DNA of 9,910 nt, taken from Saprospiraceae bacterium (lineage in GTDB: Bacteria > Bacteroidota > Bacteroidia > Chitinophagales > Saprospiraceae). A program made the position numbers and the translations under genes. Below the pieces are notes generated by a model. That model saw nothing but the letters and a program-made list of their open reading frames with translations. It made no database searches and had not been told where the DNA came from. Positions 1 to 7,054 of this stretch are shown here, piece after piece. How positions within the stretch are numbered: position 1 is the first letter of the stretch; every line of letters starts with the position of its first letter. The DNA lies in assembly GCA_020852155.1 (NCBI GenBank), contig JADZBJ010000431.1, positions 1 through 9,910 of the forward strand, in the 5' to 3' direction.

Positions 1-1059
1 GGGTTCGGTTTTATATAATTCCAGCAAGTTTGAGGTCGGAACATACCAGGCAAGGCTGTTAGGTCCGCCAAAAGCATCATTGGTGTACATAAACCATGTA
101 CGGGCGATGCCCTGGGATGCCTTGAAATTTTCGGAGTGGTTATCATCATATACCCAGCCATTATCATCAGAGAAGGGGCCGCCGTACTGAATTTCAAAGA
201 CGCTTTCCTTGCTGTTTTCATTTGACCAGGCAAAGACATCTTCGTAATCAGAAAGCAGTTCATAGCCACTTTTACTCTCCACTTCTTCGAAGGCAGCAAC
301 AGCTTCATTCCAGTTTTCCTGCCAAACATACGCTTTGCCTTCAAAGGCCTTGGCTGCATATTTGGTTGCTCGACCGATGTTGGCATCATTCCAACTTTCA
401 GGCAACCCATCATAAGCATCCTTGAAATCCTGAATAACGGCAGCATACAGGTCTGCTTTTTTACTGTTTGAATAAACCAGTCCGTCAATTGACTTTGGCG
501 TTTCGGTCACCAACGGTGGTGTTCCCCAGGTTTGAGCAGCAATAAAATGGAAGAATCCGCGAATGAACTTAGCCTCTGCGATGAATTGCTTTTTCTCTGC
601 GTCGGTCAGGTTGTTTGTGCCATTGTTGACATTTTCAATAACCAGATTCGCTCTGGTTATACCTTCATACACCTGAGAATAGAGGGTGTAGATCATCTTG
701 TTGGTTGTATTCCACGTATATTTATCAAGATTGACAGCATCGGCCAGAATGCCTGCGCCATTTGCGGATGCTTTGTTGTTCATTTGAACGTCGTCGGTTG
801 GCGCAAGCGACACAGCCCAGAATGAGCCCCAGCCGTCACCGCCGCCACGTCCGGTTTCGCCATTGACAACCCACATATCCTGCATAGAAGAGTAAGCGGC
901 GAATATCGCTGCATCAAAATCTGCGCTGGATTTATAAAATGAAACGGAAGTTGATTTATCCAGGGGTTCGAGGTTAAGGTCATTACACGAAACCATGAAA
1001 CCGAGTGCTGCTATAAGCAGAAAGCAGCACAGGGAAATAAGGTGAATTTTATATTTCAT
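1..1059 (-). CDS. SusD/RagB-family outer-membrane nutrient-binding lipoprotein (3' end beyond window)
   Basis: The 353 visible codons run open to the window edge; SusD proteins are usually about 450-600 residues, so the C-terminal part is missing. The start is the only sensible ATG. It opens a lipoprotein signal peptide: MKYKIH, a hydrophobic core, then MVSC with Cys25 as the likely lipidated residue. Family hallmarks follow: NLEPLDKST just after the Cys, the FYKSSADFDAAIFAAYSSM helix (about 41-59), AEAKFIRGFFHFIAAQTWG (about 161-179), and a TPR-like GRATKYAAKAFEGKAYVWQ helix (about 229-247). Known SusD proteins sit on the cell surface as the lid of the SusC barrel and capture oligosaccharides or other oligomers. 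Here the gene starts 25 bases after the susC-like stop and is almost surely co-transcribed. The spacer is AT-rich without a Shine-Dalgarno sequence. The ligand cannot be inferred. Confidence 0.95.
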   Translation of the reverse strand, partial: MKYKIHLISLCCFLLIAALGFMVSCNDLNLEPLDKSTSVSFYKSSADFDAAIFAAYSSMQDMWVVNGETGRGGGDGWGSFWAVSLAPTDDVQMNNKASANGAGILADAVNLDKYTWNTTNKMIYTLYSQVYEGITRANLVIENVNNGTNNLTDAEKKQFIAEAKFIRGFFHFIAAQTWGTPPLVTETPKSIDGLVYSNSKKADLYAAVIQDFKDAYDGLPESWNDANIGRATKYAAKAFEGKAYVWQENWNEAVAAFEEVESKSGYELLSDYEDVFAWSNENSKESVFEIQYGGPFSDDNGWVYDDNHSENFKASQGIARTWFMYTNDAFGGPNSLAWYVPTSNLLELYKTEP

Positions 1060-1084
1060 GATGAAAATTTTTTTGAATTCAAGT

Positions 1085-4000
1085 TTATAGTCGAACCTGC
1101 CAGCCAAACTGAACAACCAATGGTTGCGGTGTGCCGCCACTATCAATGCCGTTAATAAGCTGATTTTCGCCATTGGTAAATCCGATTGGGCGAGTCACTT
1201 CAGGATCATAGCCAGTGTACTTGGTGAATGTTGCCAGGTTTTGAACAGCTACGTAAACCCTGGCGCCTGCGATGGTGTTTTTTGCAAATTTTGCAGGCAG
1301 GTTATAGCCAATTTGAAGGTTTCTAATCCGCATAAAATCACCTTTTTCGATCCACCGATCGCTGAATCTATTGTTGTCGTGGTTGTTGCCTGCACGAGGG
1401 ATATCCGTGTTGGTGTTGGATGATGTCCAGCGGTTATTTACGGTTGCGAGTTGATTTTCAGCAGTGTTCATACCTTCCAGTTGACGACGGGCATCATTAT
1501 AGATATTATGGCCACCTACACCTTGCAAGAAAACAGACACATCGAAGCCCTTGAATCCTGCGCTAAAGGTTGCGCCATAATAGCGTGTAGGGATGGCGCC
1601 TCCCAAATTAGTGCGATCCATATCATTGAGTTTTCCATCACCATTGACATCTACAAACTTGACATCGCCCGCTTCTGCACCAGCGAATCCTTCACCTGTT
1701 GGCACTTCTGAATCAGACTGATACAAACCATCTGTTTTGAAACCATAGAAATAGCCGAGTGATTCGCCAACAGAAATACGCTTGTTACCATCGCCATTGG
1801 AGATATAATCAACACCGGTCGGCAAAGACAAAATTTCGTTATTGACAAAAGTGGCGTTCATGGCGATACCATAGGAAAAGTTGCCTTTACGATTGCGGTA
1901 TTGCAAATCCAGTTCGACACCGCTATTTTTCATTTCACCGGCATTTACATCTACCAGCCCAAAAAATCCGGTAGAGAGCGGCACAGGAGCCTGGAGCAGC
2001 AGGTCGCTGGTTTTTTTATTGAAATAATCAATAGTACCTACCAAATGGTCATCCATCAGGCCGAAATCAACACCGAAATCGGTTTGTGTTGCTGTTTCCC
2101 AGCGAACATTTGGGTTGGCCAGAAATTCGGGAGCGGCAGCGGCTTTAATGGCGTTACCTGACGCGTAATAGATGTAAGAACCCAAACTTGGCAGGTAAGC
2201 AAAATTGGTACCTGTGAACTGGTTTCCGGTTTCACCCCAGCTTAAGCGGAATTTCAGGTTACTAAACAAGTCCGCATTCCGAAGGAATTGTTCTTCCCCT
2301 GCGCGCCATCCAAGGGAAAAAGAAGGGAAAAACCCTTTGCGATTGCCTTCCGCAAAACGGGAAGACTCATCTTGTCTTGCGTTGACCGTCAACAGATATT
2401 TATCTGCAAATGTGTAATTGATGCGCCCCAGGATACCGCGAATAGCCCATTGATCGGCATTTGCGCCGGAAGAAACCGTATTGGCAGTAGCCGCTAATTT
2501 GATGCCAGGGTATTTGAGGCCCGTCCCTTGTACGCGAATGCGTTCAAAACGATAGTCTGTCTGTTCATAACCAACCAGTGCAGTCAGGTTGTGATTACCC
2601 GTGTTGATGGCATAAGACAGGGTATGTCCGAGGCTGAATGTTGTTTCGAGTGGTCGTTCCTGAACCACCAACGATTGCTGAGGGGTAGAACCACCAGAAT
2701 AATCCAGTGCTTCCTCAAAGTAAAAGCCTTCTACAATATTGTAGTCGTAACCCAGATTTGCCCGATATTTTAAATTTTTGATGGGTTCAAATTCGCCATA
2801 AACACTGGCGAGTGCCTTTTTATGCTTTACCCGTGTTTCTTGCGCATCAAAATCAAGCAACCAGGCATAGTTGACAGCCCGACCGGCACCGGCAGTTGTT
2901 GCATTAGCAGGATTGTATTCTCCACGTGCATCAAAGGGTTGGAAATACGGAGCATTTTTAGCGGCATTAAATGCCGCCAATGCAGCATCTTCTGATTGAA
3001 CATGGCGGTCAGAAGTACTTAAAATGAGGCTTTCGCCAAATTTGAAATATTGACCTGCCTTTAAATCAGAGGCTGCACGTAATGAATACCTGTTAAAGTC
3101 TTGTGCCAGTTCTACACCTTTTTGATTCAAATAACCTGCACCAATACTGTATGTTGCGTTGGCAGTGCCGCCCGAAATTCCTAAATTATGACTGTTGATG
3201 CTGGCTTTTCTGAAAATCTGGTCTTGCCAATCTACGTCACCTTTCCCGGAAAATGAAGATAAATCTTTTCCTAATTCGTTTTGCAATTTGATGTAATCAG
3301 CCGTGTTCAACATGTCAAAACGACGACTTTCCGGAACAGACTGTATGCCCGAGAATCCATCATATACCAATTGAGGTTTTCCTTCTTTACCACGCTTGGT
3401 CGTCACCAGAATGACACCATTGTTTGCACGTGCACCATAAATCGCCGATGCAGATGCATCTTTTAATACATCAATACTTTCAATATCGTTTGGATTGATC
3501 GCTGACAACGGATTACCTTCTGTTGAAGAGGAGGTATTCACAGTTACGCTGGTAGAGGTAACAATCGGCACACCGTCAATGACCCAAAGCGGTTGGTTTG
3601 TGCCTGCCGTACCAATACCCCGGATACGAACTTCTATTGGCGAACCTGGATTGCCACTGCGATTTGCAATGTGTACGCCTGAAATACGTCCTGCCAAAAT
3701 TTGATCGGTGCTGGTCACTGGTTTTGCTTCCAGGTCTTTGCTGGTTACTGAACCAACAGCCCCTGTCAGATCAACCTTGCGCTGCGTTCCATATCCGACA
3801 ACAACGACCTGATCGAGGCTAATGCCTTCAGATAAAACAACGTCAATGACAGACCGACTGCCAACCGTTTCTTCTTTACTGGAATAACCAGTGAACGAAA
3901 AAACCAATACTGCCGAGCCATCATTGACCGAAACAGCATAGTTGCCATCAAGGTCGGTCACAGTACCTGAAGTAGTACCCTTTACTTTGACTGTTACCCC

Positions 4001-4162
4001 GTACAGGCCTTCGCCCGCCTGGTCGGTCACTTTACCCGAGACACGCATTTCCGCGCTGTTGGGAGCGTTGATGGTTGCCATCAGATGGCTGTTTGGCAGC
4101 CATGCCGCAAGGCATAACCAAAACCACATTTTAGCCAAATGAAAAGTGGATTTTTGCTTCAT
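1085..4162 (-). CDS. SusC/RagA-family TonB-dependent outer-membrane transporter
   Basis: A complete 1025-residue protein of normal SusC length. Residues 1-29 look like a signal peptide (KQK, hydrophobic core, cleavage perhaps after LMA). Residues about 41-112 form the carboxypeptidase-D-like regulatory domain typical of SusC (VSGKVTDQAGEGLYGVTVKV to IDVVLSE). Next come VVVVGYGTQRKVDLTGAV (about 119-136), the plug, and the signature LKDASASAIYGARANNGV (about 233-250). The rest is a 22-strand-type barrel with late motifs such as FLQGVGGHNIYNDAR and FMRIRNLQIGYNLP. No STN signalling domain precedes the regulatory domain, so anti-sigma/ECF control is not indicated; this fits control by the adjacent LacI-type regulator. 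Function by family: energy-dependent import of glycan or peptide oligomers across the outer membrane together with the SusD partner downstream. Substrate unknown. Confidence 0.97.
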   Translation of the reverse strand: MKQKSTFHLAKMWFWLCLAAWLPNSHLMATINAPNSAEMRVSGKVTDQAGEGLYGVTVKVKGTTSGTVTDLDGNYAVSVNDGSAVLVFSFTGYSSKEETVGSRSVIDVVLSEGISLDQVVVVGYGTQRKVDLTGAVGSVTSKDLEAKPVTSTDQILAGRISGVHIANRSGNPGSPIEVRIRGIGTAGTNQPLWVIDGVPIVTSTSVTVNTSSSTEGNPLSAINPNDIESIDVLKDASASAIYGARANNGVILVTTKRGKEGKPQLVYDGFSGIQSVPESRRFDMLNTADYIKLQNELGKDLSSFSGKGDVDWQDQIFRKASINSHNLGISGGTANATYSIGAGYLNQKGVELAQDFNRYSLRAASDLKAGQYFKFGESLILSTSDRHVQSEDAALAAFNAAKNAPYFQPFDARGEYNPANATTAGAGRAVNYAWLLDFDAQETRVKHKKALASVYGEFEPIKNLKYRANLGYDYNIVEGFYFEEALDYSGGSTPQQSLVVQERPLETTFSLGHTLSYAINTGNHNLTALVGYEQTDYRFERIRVQGTGLKYPGIKLAATANTVSSGANADQWAIRGILGRINYTFADKYLLTVNARQDESSRFAEGNRKGFFPSFSLGWRAGEEQFLRNADLFSNLKFRLSWGETGNQFTGTNFAYLPSLGSYIYYASGNAIKAAAAPEFLANPNVRWETATQTDFGVDFGLMDDHLVGTIDYFNKKTSDLLLQAPVPLSTGFFGLVDVNAGEMKNSGVELDLQYRNRKGNFSYGIAMNATFVNNEILSLPTGVDYISNGDGNKRISVGESLGYFYGFKTDGLYQSDSEVPTGEGFAGAEAGDVKFVDVNGDGKLNDMDRTNLGGAIPTRYYGATFSAGFKGFDVSVFLQGVGGHNIYNDARRQLEGMNTAENQLATVNNRWTSSNTNTDIPRAGNNHDNNRFSDRWIEKGDFMRIRNLQIGYNLPAKFAKNTIAGARVYVAVQNLATFTKYTGYDPEVTRPIGFTNGENQLINGIDSGGTPQPLVVQFGWQVRL

Positions 4163-4280
4163 ACATTTTAAAAATTTAATGAATTGAGAAAGTGGAAAGT
4201 TGGTTTGTATCTGGAAAAAGAGATTTTCTCGAAATTAAATTACACAAATTGTTGGGTTAAAAATATTTAAGATTATTTTA

Positions 4281-4313
4281 CAAAAAGCATATTCTTTTTT
4301 TCGCTATTACCAA
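4281..4313 (-). promoter_or_regulatory. Candidate Bacteroidota-type promoter for the susC-susD pair
   Basis: On the minus strand, TTG (4313-4311) is followed by exactly 19 bases and then TATGCTTTTTG (4291-4281). This resembles the Bacteroidota pattern TTG-N19-TAnnTTTG, although the -7 box matches only partly. Transcription would start near 4280, giving a leader of about 120 bases. It lies just downstream, on the minus strand, of the CGTTT cluster, so a repressor or activator bound there could affect it. It was found by eye and AT-rich DNA gives chance matches. Confidence 0.35.
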
Positions 4314-4320
4314 CCACTCT

Positions 4321-4380
4321 TGCACAAACGTTTTAAATTAGCATTTTTGACGTTTTTTTGACGTTTGCTATCGTTTGCAC
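4321..4380. promoter_or_regulatory. Cluster of phased CGTTT motifs, likely LacI-family operator region
   Basis: CGTTT begins at 4329, 4351, 4362 and 4372, so intervals are 22, 11 and 10 bases, close to whole helical turns. The first lies in the perfect palindrome AAACGTTT (4326-4333), with a central CG as in many LacI-family operators. GACGTTT recurs at 4349 and 4360, and CGTTTGC at 4362 and 4372. The block lies between the divergent starts and overlaps the candidate regulator promoter. That the neighbouring regulator binds here is inferred from position and motif type. Confidence 0.5.
4347..4377 (+). promoter_or_regulatory. Candidate promoter for the LacI-family regulator
   Basis: TTG (4347-4349), 19 bases, then TATCGTTTG (4369-4377), close to TTG-N19-TAnnTTTG except for one extra base between TA and TTTG. 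The boxes overlap two of the phased CGTTT motifs, which would allow autoregulation. The predicted leader would be about 245 bases and contains the 12-bp inverted repeat. Confidence 0.4.
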
Positions 4381-4462
4381 ATTTTTTTTAAGTCCATGCA
4401 GAAATTACAAGTTATACGGTGAAATGGCCAGCCTGATGCAAGTTCGTATTGCACTTTCGGTA

Positions 4463-4495
4463 TCGCCATTTTGGGTTAGCCAGCCAAAATGGCGA
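4463..4495. repeat. Perfect 12-bp inverted repeat (hairpin) in regulator leader
   Basis: TCGCCATTTTGG (4463-4474) pairs perfectly with CCAAAATGGCGA (4484-4495) around a 9-base loop. No T-run follows, so it is not a standard intrinsic terminator. It lies between the candidate promoter and the regulator start at 4628. It could be an operator for a dimeric protein, an RNA structure in the leader, or a small repeat relic. Confidence 0.8.
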
Positions 4496-4627
4496 CACCC
4501 TTATCTACCCGAAAATCAGCAAAGCCACTTAAATGCGGGTATGGATTCGATTACTCGGTTACTTTTTTCATCTTTGTCCTGCTTCTGCTTTGCTTTCATA
4601 AAAAATGCCGCCGAATTCGTCAACCGT

Positions 4628-5641
4628 ATGACCAAACATTTGCCCACCATAAAAGAAATTGCACAAGCACTGAATGTCTCCGTTTCGACAGTTTCCAGAG
4701 CATTGCAAAATGATCTACGCATTGGGTTGCGCACCAGAATGCGTGTTCAGGAACTCGCCCAAAAACTTCATTATATTCCCAACCAAAACGCACGGCATCT
4801 ACGCCAACATCGGTCATTTACAATTGGTGTCTTGTTACCGCAACTGAGAGAAGAGTTTTTTTCACTCGCTATTGCAGGTATTGAAGATGCCTTGGAAGGA
4901 TCAGGGTATCAAGTTTTCATTGTTCAAAGCAGAGACAAAAAAGATCGTGAAGTGGCTGCCGTACGTTCGTTTTTGAACAGTAGGGTTGATGGTGTAATCG
5001 CCTCTATTTCCGCAGAAACAATAAATTGCCAACATTTTAGTGATTTACAAGATTTAGGCATTCCTGTTGTCTTTTTTGATCGGGTACCCAAGGATATTCC
5101 TGCACATACTGTTCGTTGTGATGTAGAATCTGGCGCCCGTGCCGCCGTACAGCACCTCATAAAAAGGGGAAACAGTAAAATAGCCTTGCTTAATGGCCCC
5201 GAATTCCTAGAGATTTCACAGGAAAGATTGAGGGGGCTTAGAAGTGCCCTATCCAGTGCAGGCCTGCCTTCGTTTGCTCACTTTGAAAAATTTACCGACC
5301 TGAGTTCCGCAGATATTGCCTGTAAAATGGAACAACTATTTTCGTTGCCCGAGTATCCAGAGGCAATACTGGCATTCAATGATTACGTTGCTCTTGAAGC
5401 CATGTTATGGAGCAAAAAAAAAGGCAAAATGCCAAATGAAGAAGTTGTTTTTGCCAGTTTCGCCAATTTGCCGATTACTCATTTTCTGGATAATCCGCCT
5501 GTAGTATCCGTAGAACAATTTGCTTACCAAATGGGCGAAAGTGCCGCGGGTATTTTGTTGGAACTCATAAAGAAAACAGGAAGTACAGACGCACTGGCTT
5601 TCAAAGAAATCATGCTGGAGACTCAGTTGGTCGTGCATTAA
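4628..5641 (+). CDS. LacI-family transcriptional regulator
   Basis: A 337-residue protein of normal family length when started at ATG 4628. The open frame reaches upstream to 4358, but LacI homology begins only here, with MTKHLPTIKEIAQALNVSVS. The N-terminal helix-turn-helix spans about 6-25, and YIPNQNARHL (about 49-58) is the hinge-helix region. A type-I periplasmic-binding-fold sensor follows: TIGVLLPQ (65-72), VDGVIAS (120-126), IPVVFFDR (145-152), GARAAVQHLIKRG (169-181), AILAFNDYVALEAM (246-259) and the C-terminal VVSVEQFAYQMGESAA (292-307). Such proteins bind palindromic operators and respond to sugars or phosphosugars. Divergent placement beside the susC-susD pair suggests control of that pair and perhaps of itself. 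Whether it represses or activates, and its ligand, cannot be read from the sequence. No Shine-Dalgarno sequence is visible. Confidence 0.95.
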   Translation: MTKHLPTIKEIAQALNVSVSTVSRALQNDLRIGLRTRMRVQELAQKLHYIPNQNARHLRQHRSFTIGVLLPQLREEFFSLAIAGIEDALEGSGYQVFIVQSRDKKDREVAAVRSFLNSRVDGVIASISAETINCQHFSDLQDLGIPVVFFDRVPKDIPAHTVRCDVESGARAAVQHLIKRGNSKIALLNGPEFLEISQERLRGLRSALSSAGLPSFAHFEKFTDLSSADIACKMEQLFSLPEYPEAILAFNDYVALEAMLWSKKKGKMPNEEVVFASFANLPITHFLDNPPVVSVEQFAYQMGESAAGILLELIKKTGSTDALAFKEIMLETQLVVH

Positions 5642-5712
5642 GAACGAGTGAATAATACCTCTTCAGGACATTTGTTATACCAGATGTAGCGCTTCGTCGC
5701 ATTTCACAGTAA

Positions 5713-5740
5713 CCCCATCGAAATATTCGAACATGAGGGG
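5713..5740. repeat. Small imperfect hairpin between regulator and SPFH gene
   Basis: TCGAA (5718-5722) and TTCGA (5726-5730) form a 5-bp stem with a 3-base loop. CCCC (5713-5716) can also pair with GGGG (5737-5740) around it, with an asymmetric internal loop. No T-run follows. It is the only structure I see in the 177-base gap 5642-5818; it might slow transcription after the regulator, but this is weak. Confidence 0.3.
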
Positions 5741-5818
5741 GTCATCCTGCCTCACCTTTCGCTCCTCAATGAACGTTGTTATTCATGCGTTCCACTTTTA
5801 TAGCCAACTCAACTTATT

Positions 5819-6730
5819 ATGTTTTTCATTTTTCTCGGCCTGATCGTGCTCTTTGTTGGCACTACATTGGCCAAAAGCAATCCTTCCAATCCTAAAACAG
5901 CCGTTGTGGGCAAATCCATGCGTTTTGCCGGTTTCGGACTAATCCTGTTAGCCCTTGTTACACAATGTTTTGTCCAGATACAACCCGGTGAAATCGGTGT
6001 ACAAACCTTGTTCGGCAAAGTGCAATCGGGCATTCTGACCGAAGGCTTGAGCGTGATTAACCCCTTGGCCGAAGTCAAACGTTTTGACGGCCGCACCCAG
6101 AACTACACTATGTCGGCTGTGCATGACGAAGGTGAAAAATCGGGCGACGATGCCATCCGCGTTCTCACCGCCGATGGTCTGGAAGTGATCATTGACCTGT
6201 CGGTCTTGTATCACATCGTGCCGGATAAAGCGCCGGAAATTTTGCGCACCTTGGGGCGCGACCTGACCGACAAGATTATCCGCCCGGTATCGAGAACCAA
6301 AATCCGTGATAATGCCGTGTACTACGATGCCATAGCGTTGTACTCGTCCAGACGTGATGAGTTTCAACAGAAGATATTCAAAACCATCGAATCGGAGTTT
6401 TCCGCCAGGGGTATCGTCCTGGAATCCATTCTGATTCGAAATGTTGAATTACCTGCATCGGTGAAAACCACCATCGAGTCAAAAATCAATGCGGAACAGG
6501 AATCTCAAAAGATGAAGTTTGTGCTGGAAAAAGAACGGCAGGAAGCCGAACGCAAACGGGTAGAAGCCCAGGGTATCTCTGATTATCAGCGCATTCTGAC
6601 TTCAACACTGACCGATAAACTGCTGCAATACGAACAGATCAAAACCCAGCGCGAATTATCACTATCGCCCAATGCAAAAGTAGTGATTATGAATGGCGGC
6701 AAAAGCGCCCCCATTTTGATCGGTCAGTAA
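5819..6730 (+). CDS. Prohibitin-like SPFH/Band 7 membrane protein
   Basis: A complete 303-residue protein. Two hydrophobic segments at the N-terminus (about 2-18 and 36-52) are followed by a prohibitin-type SPFH domain: VQIQPGEIGVQTLFGKVQ (52-69), LTEGLSVINPLAEVKRFDGR (73-92), LTADGLEVIIDLSVLYHI (116-133), then SRTKIRDNAV and LESILIRNVELPASVKTTIE (201-220). A charged helix rich in Glu, Lys and Arg (about 220-255, KMKFVLEKERQEAERKRVEA) should form a coiled coil. The end, NAKVVIMNGGKSAPILIGQ, is prohibitin-like. Family proteins form large membrane-bound rings that scaffold membrane domains and modulate membrane proteases such as FtsH. Eukaryotic prohibitins have one membrane segment, so the two here are worth noting. 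It stands alone: a 177-base gap separates it from the regulator and an intrinsic terminator follows. No NfeD-type partner or protease is adjacent. I see no convincing promoter. Confidence 0.93.
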   Translation: MFFIFLGLIVLFVGTTLAKSNPSNPKTAVVGKSMRFAGFGLILLALVTQCFVQIQPGEIGVQTLFGKVQSGILTEGLSVINPLAEVKRFDGRTQNYTMSAVHDEGEKSGDDAIRVLTADGLEVIIDLSVLYHIVPDKAPEILRTLGRDLTDKIIRPVSRTKIRDNAVYYDAIALYSSRRDEFQQKIFKTIESEFSARGIVLESILIRNVELPASVKTTIESKINAEQESQKMKFVLEKERQEAERKRVEAQGISDYQRILTSTLTDKLLQYEQIKTQRELSLSPNAKVVIMNGGKSAPILIGQ

Positions 6731-6760
6731 CACATCCTGACCTTAGTACACCCTGAAAAT

Positions 6761-6793
6761 AAAAGCAGCCGACGAATCGTCGGCTGCTTTTTT
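6761..6793 (+). terminator. Rho-independent terminator after the SPFH gene
   Basis: AAAAGCAGCCGACG (6761-6774) pairs perfectly with CGTCGGCTGCTTTT (6778-6791) around a 3-base loop: ten GC-rich pairs plus four A-T pairs. It ends in a run of six T (6788-6793). It lies 30 bases after the SPFH stop and insulates that gene from the GH20 gene. The A-tract on the left arm could give weak function on the other strand, but no minus-strand gene is nearby. Confidence 0.95.
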
Positions 6794-7054
6794 AGTAGGT
6801 AGGTGATATTTCCTGGTATTGGAAAAAATGAGAAGTCGTTGTTTCGTGAAAAACTTATTTGTGTCTGTTTTTCATCTGCTACATCTTTCGAAAAGTGCAG
6901 CGGTTTCATGGCAAATGTAAAACAATCACGGCATTGTAGTATGCCTGCAAACAAATAAATTGCGGGCGTTCATCGCAGGGAATTCTGCAAAAAACCGCTT
7001 AGAATGAGTTTAACCTGTATTTTTCGCGCTTCAACATGATGTTTTAAGATATTT
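6794..7054. other. Intergenic region upstream of GH20 gene, with weak promoter candidate
   Basis: No credible gene lies between the terminator and ATG 7055. A 76-codon minus-strand frame here runs across the terminator and resembles no family I know. The best promoter-like pattern is TTG (6934-6936), 19 bases, then TAAATTGC (6956-6963), only a partial match to TAnnTTTG. A second is TTG near 6860 with TACATCTTTC near 6880, spaced 18. Neither is compelling. No CGTTT cluster like that at 4321-4380 is present, so co-regulation with the susC-susD pair is not supported. Confidence 0.4.

Larger units (their letters stand above)
4163..4627. other. Divergent control region between susC-like gene and LacI-type regulator
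   Basis: This 465-base non-coding stretch separates two divergent genes. The first 200 bases (the transporter leader and promoter) are very AT-rich. Positions 4321-4380 carry the phased CGTTT motifs, and 4463-4495 a perfect inverted repeat. An open frame extends the regulator upstream to 4358, but that part starts at a TTG inside a T-run and has no LacI-family character, so I read it as untranslated leader. Confidence 0.75.

Noticed and set aside
4216..4230. Short hairpin GAGA-AAA-TCTC followed by T's on the minus strand in the susC leader.
   Set aside because: A 4-bp stem is too weak to call a terminator or attenuator, and AT-rich leaders give many of these.
4396..4422. Tiny leader-peptide-like frame (ATG plus 7 codons, then TGA) ahead of the regulator.
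   Set aside because: Eight residues with no ribosome-binding signal, codon bias or paired attenuator structure; expected by chance.
4358..4627. 90-codon N-terminal extension of the LacI-type regulator, including a hydrophobic stretch near 4560-4600.
   Set aside because: It would begin at a TTG inside the putative promoter. It has no family similarity, contains the perfect hairpin, and would make the protein much longer than its family. ATG 4628 fits exactly.
5948..6367. 139-codon minus-strand frame inside the SPFH gene.
   Set aside because: It is antisense to a well-conserved SPFH domain and has no recognisable features.
6724..6954. 76-codon minus-strand frame between the SPFH and GH20 genes.
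   Set aside because: It runs through the strong intrinsic terminator, overlaps the SPFH stop, and resembles no known protein.
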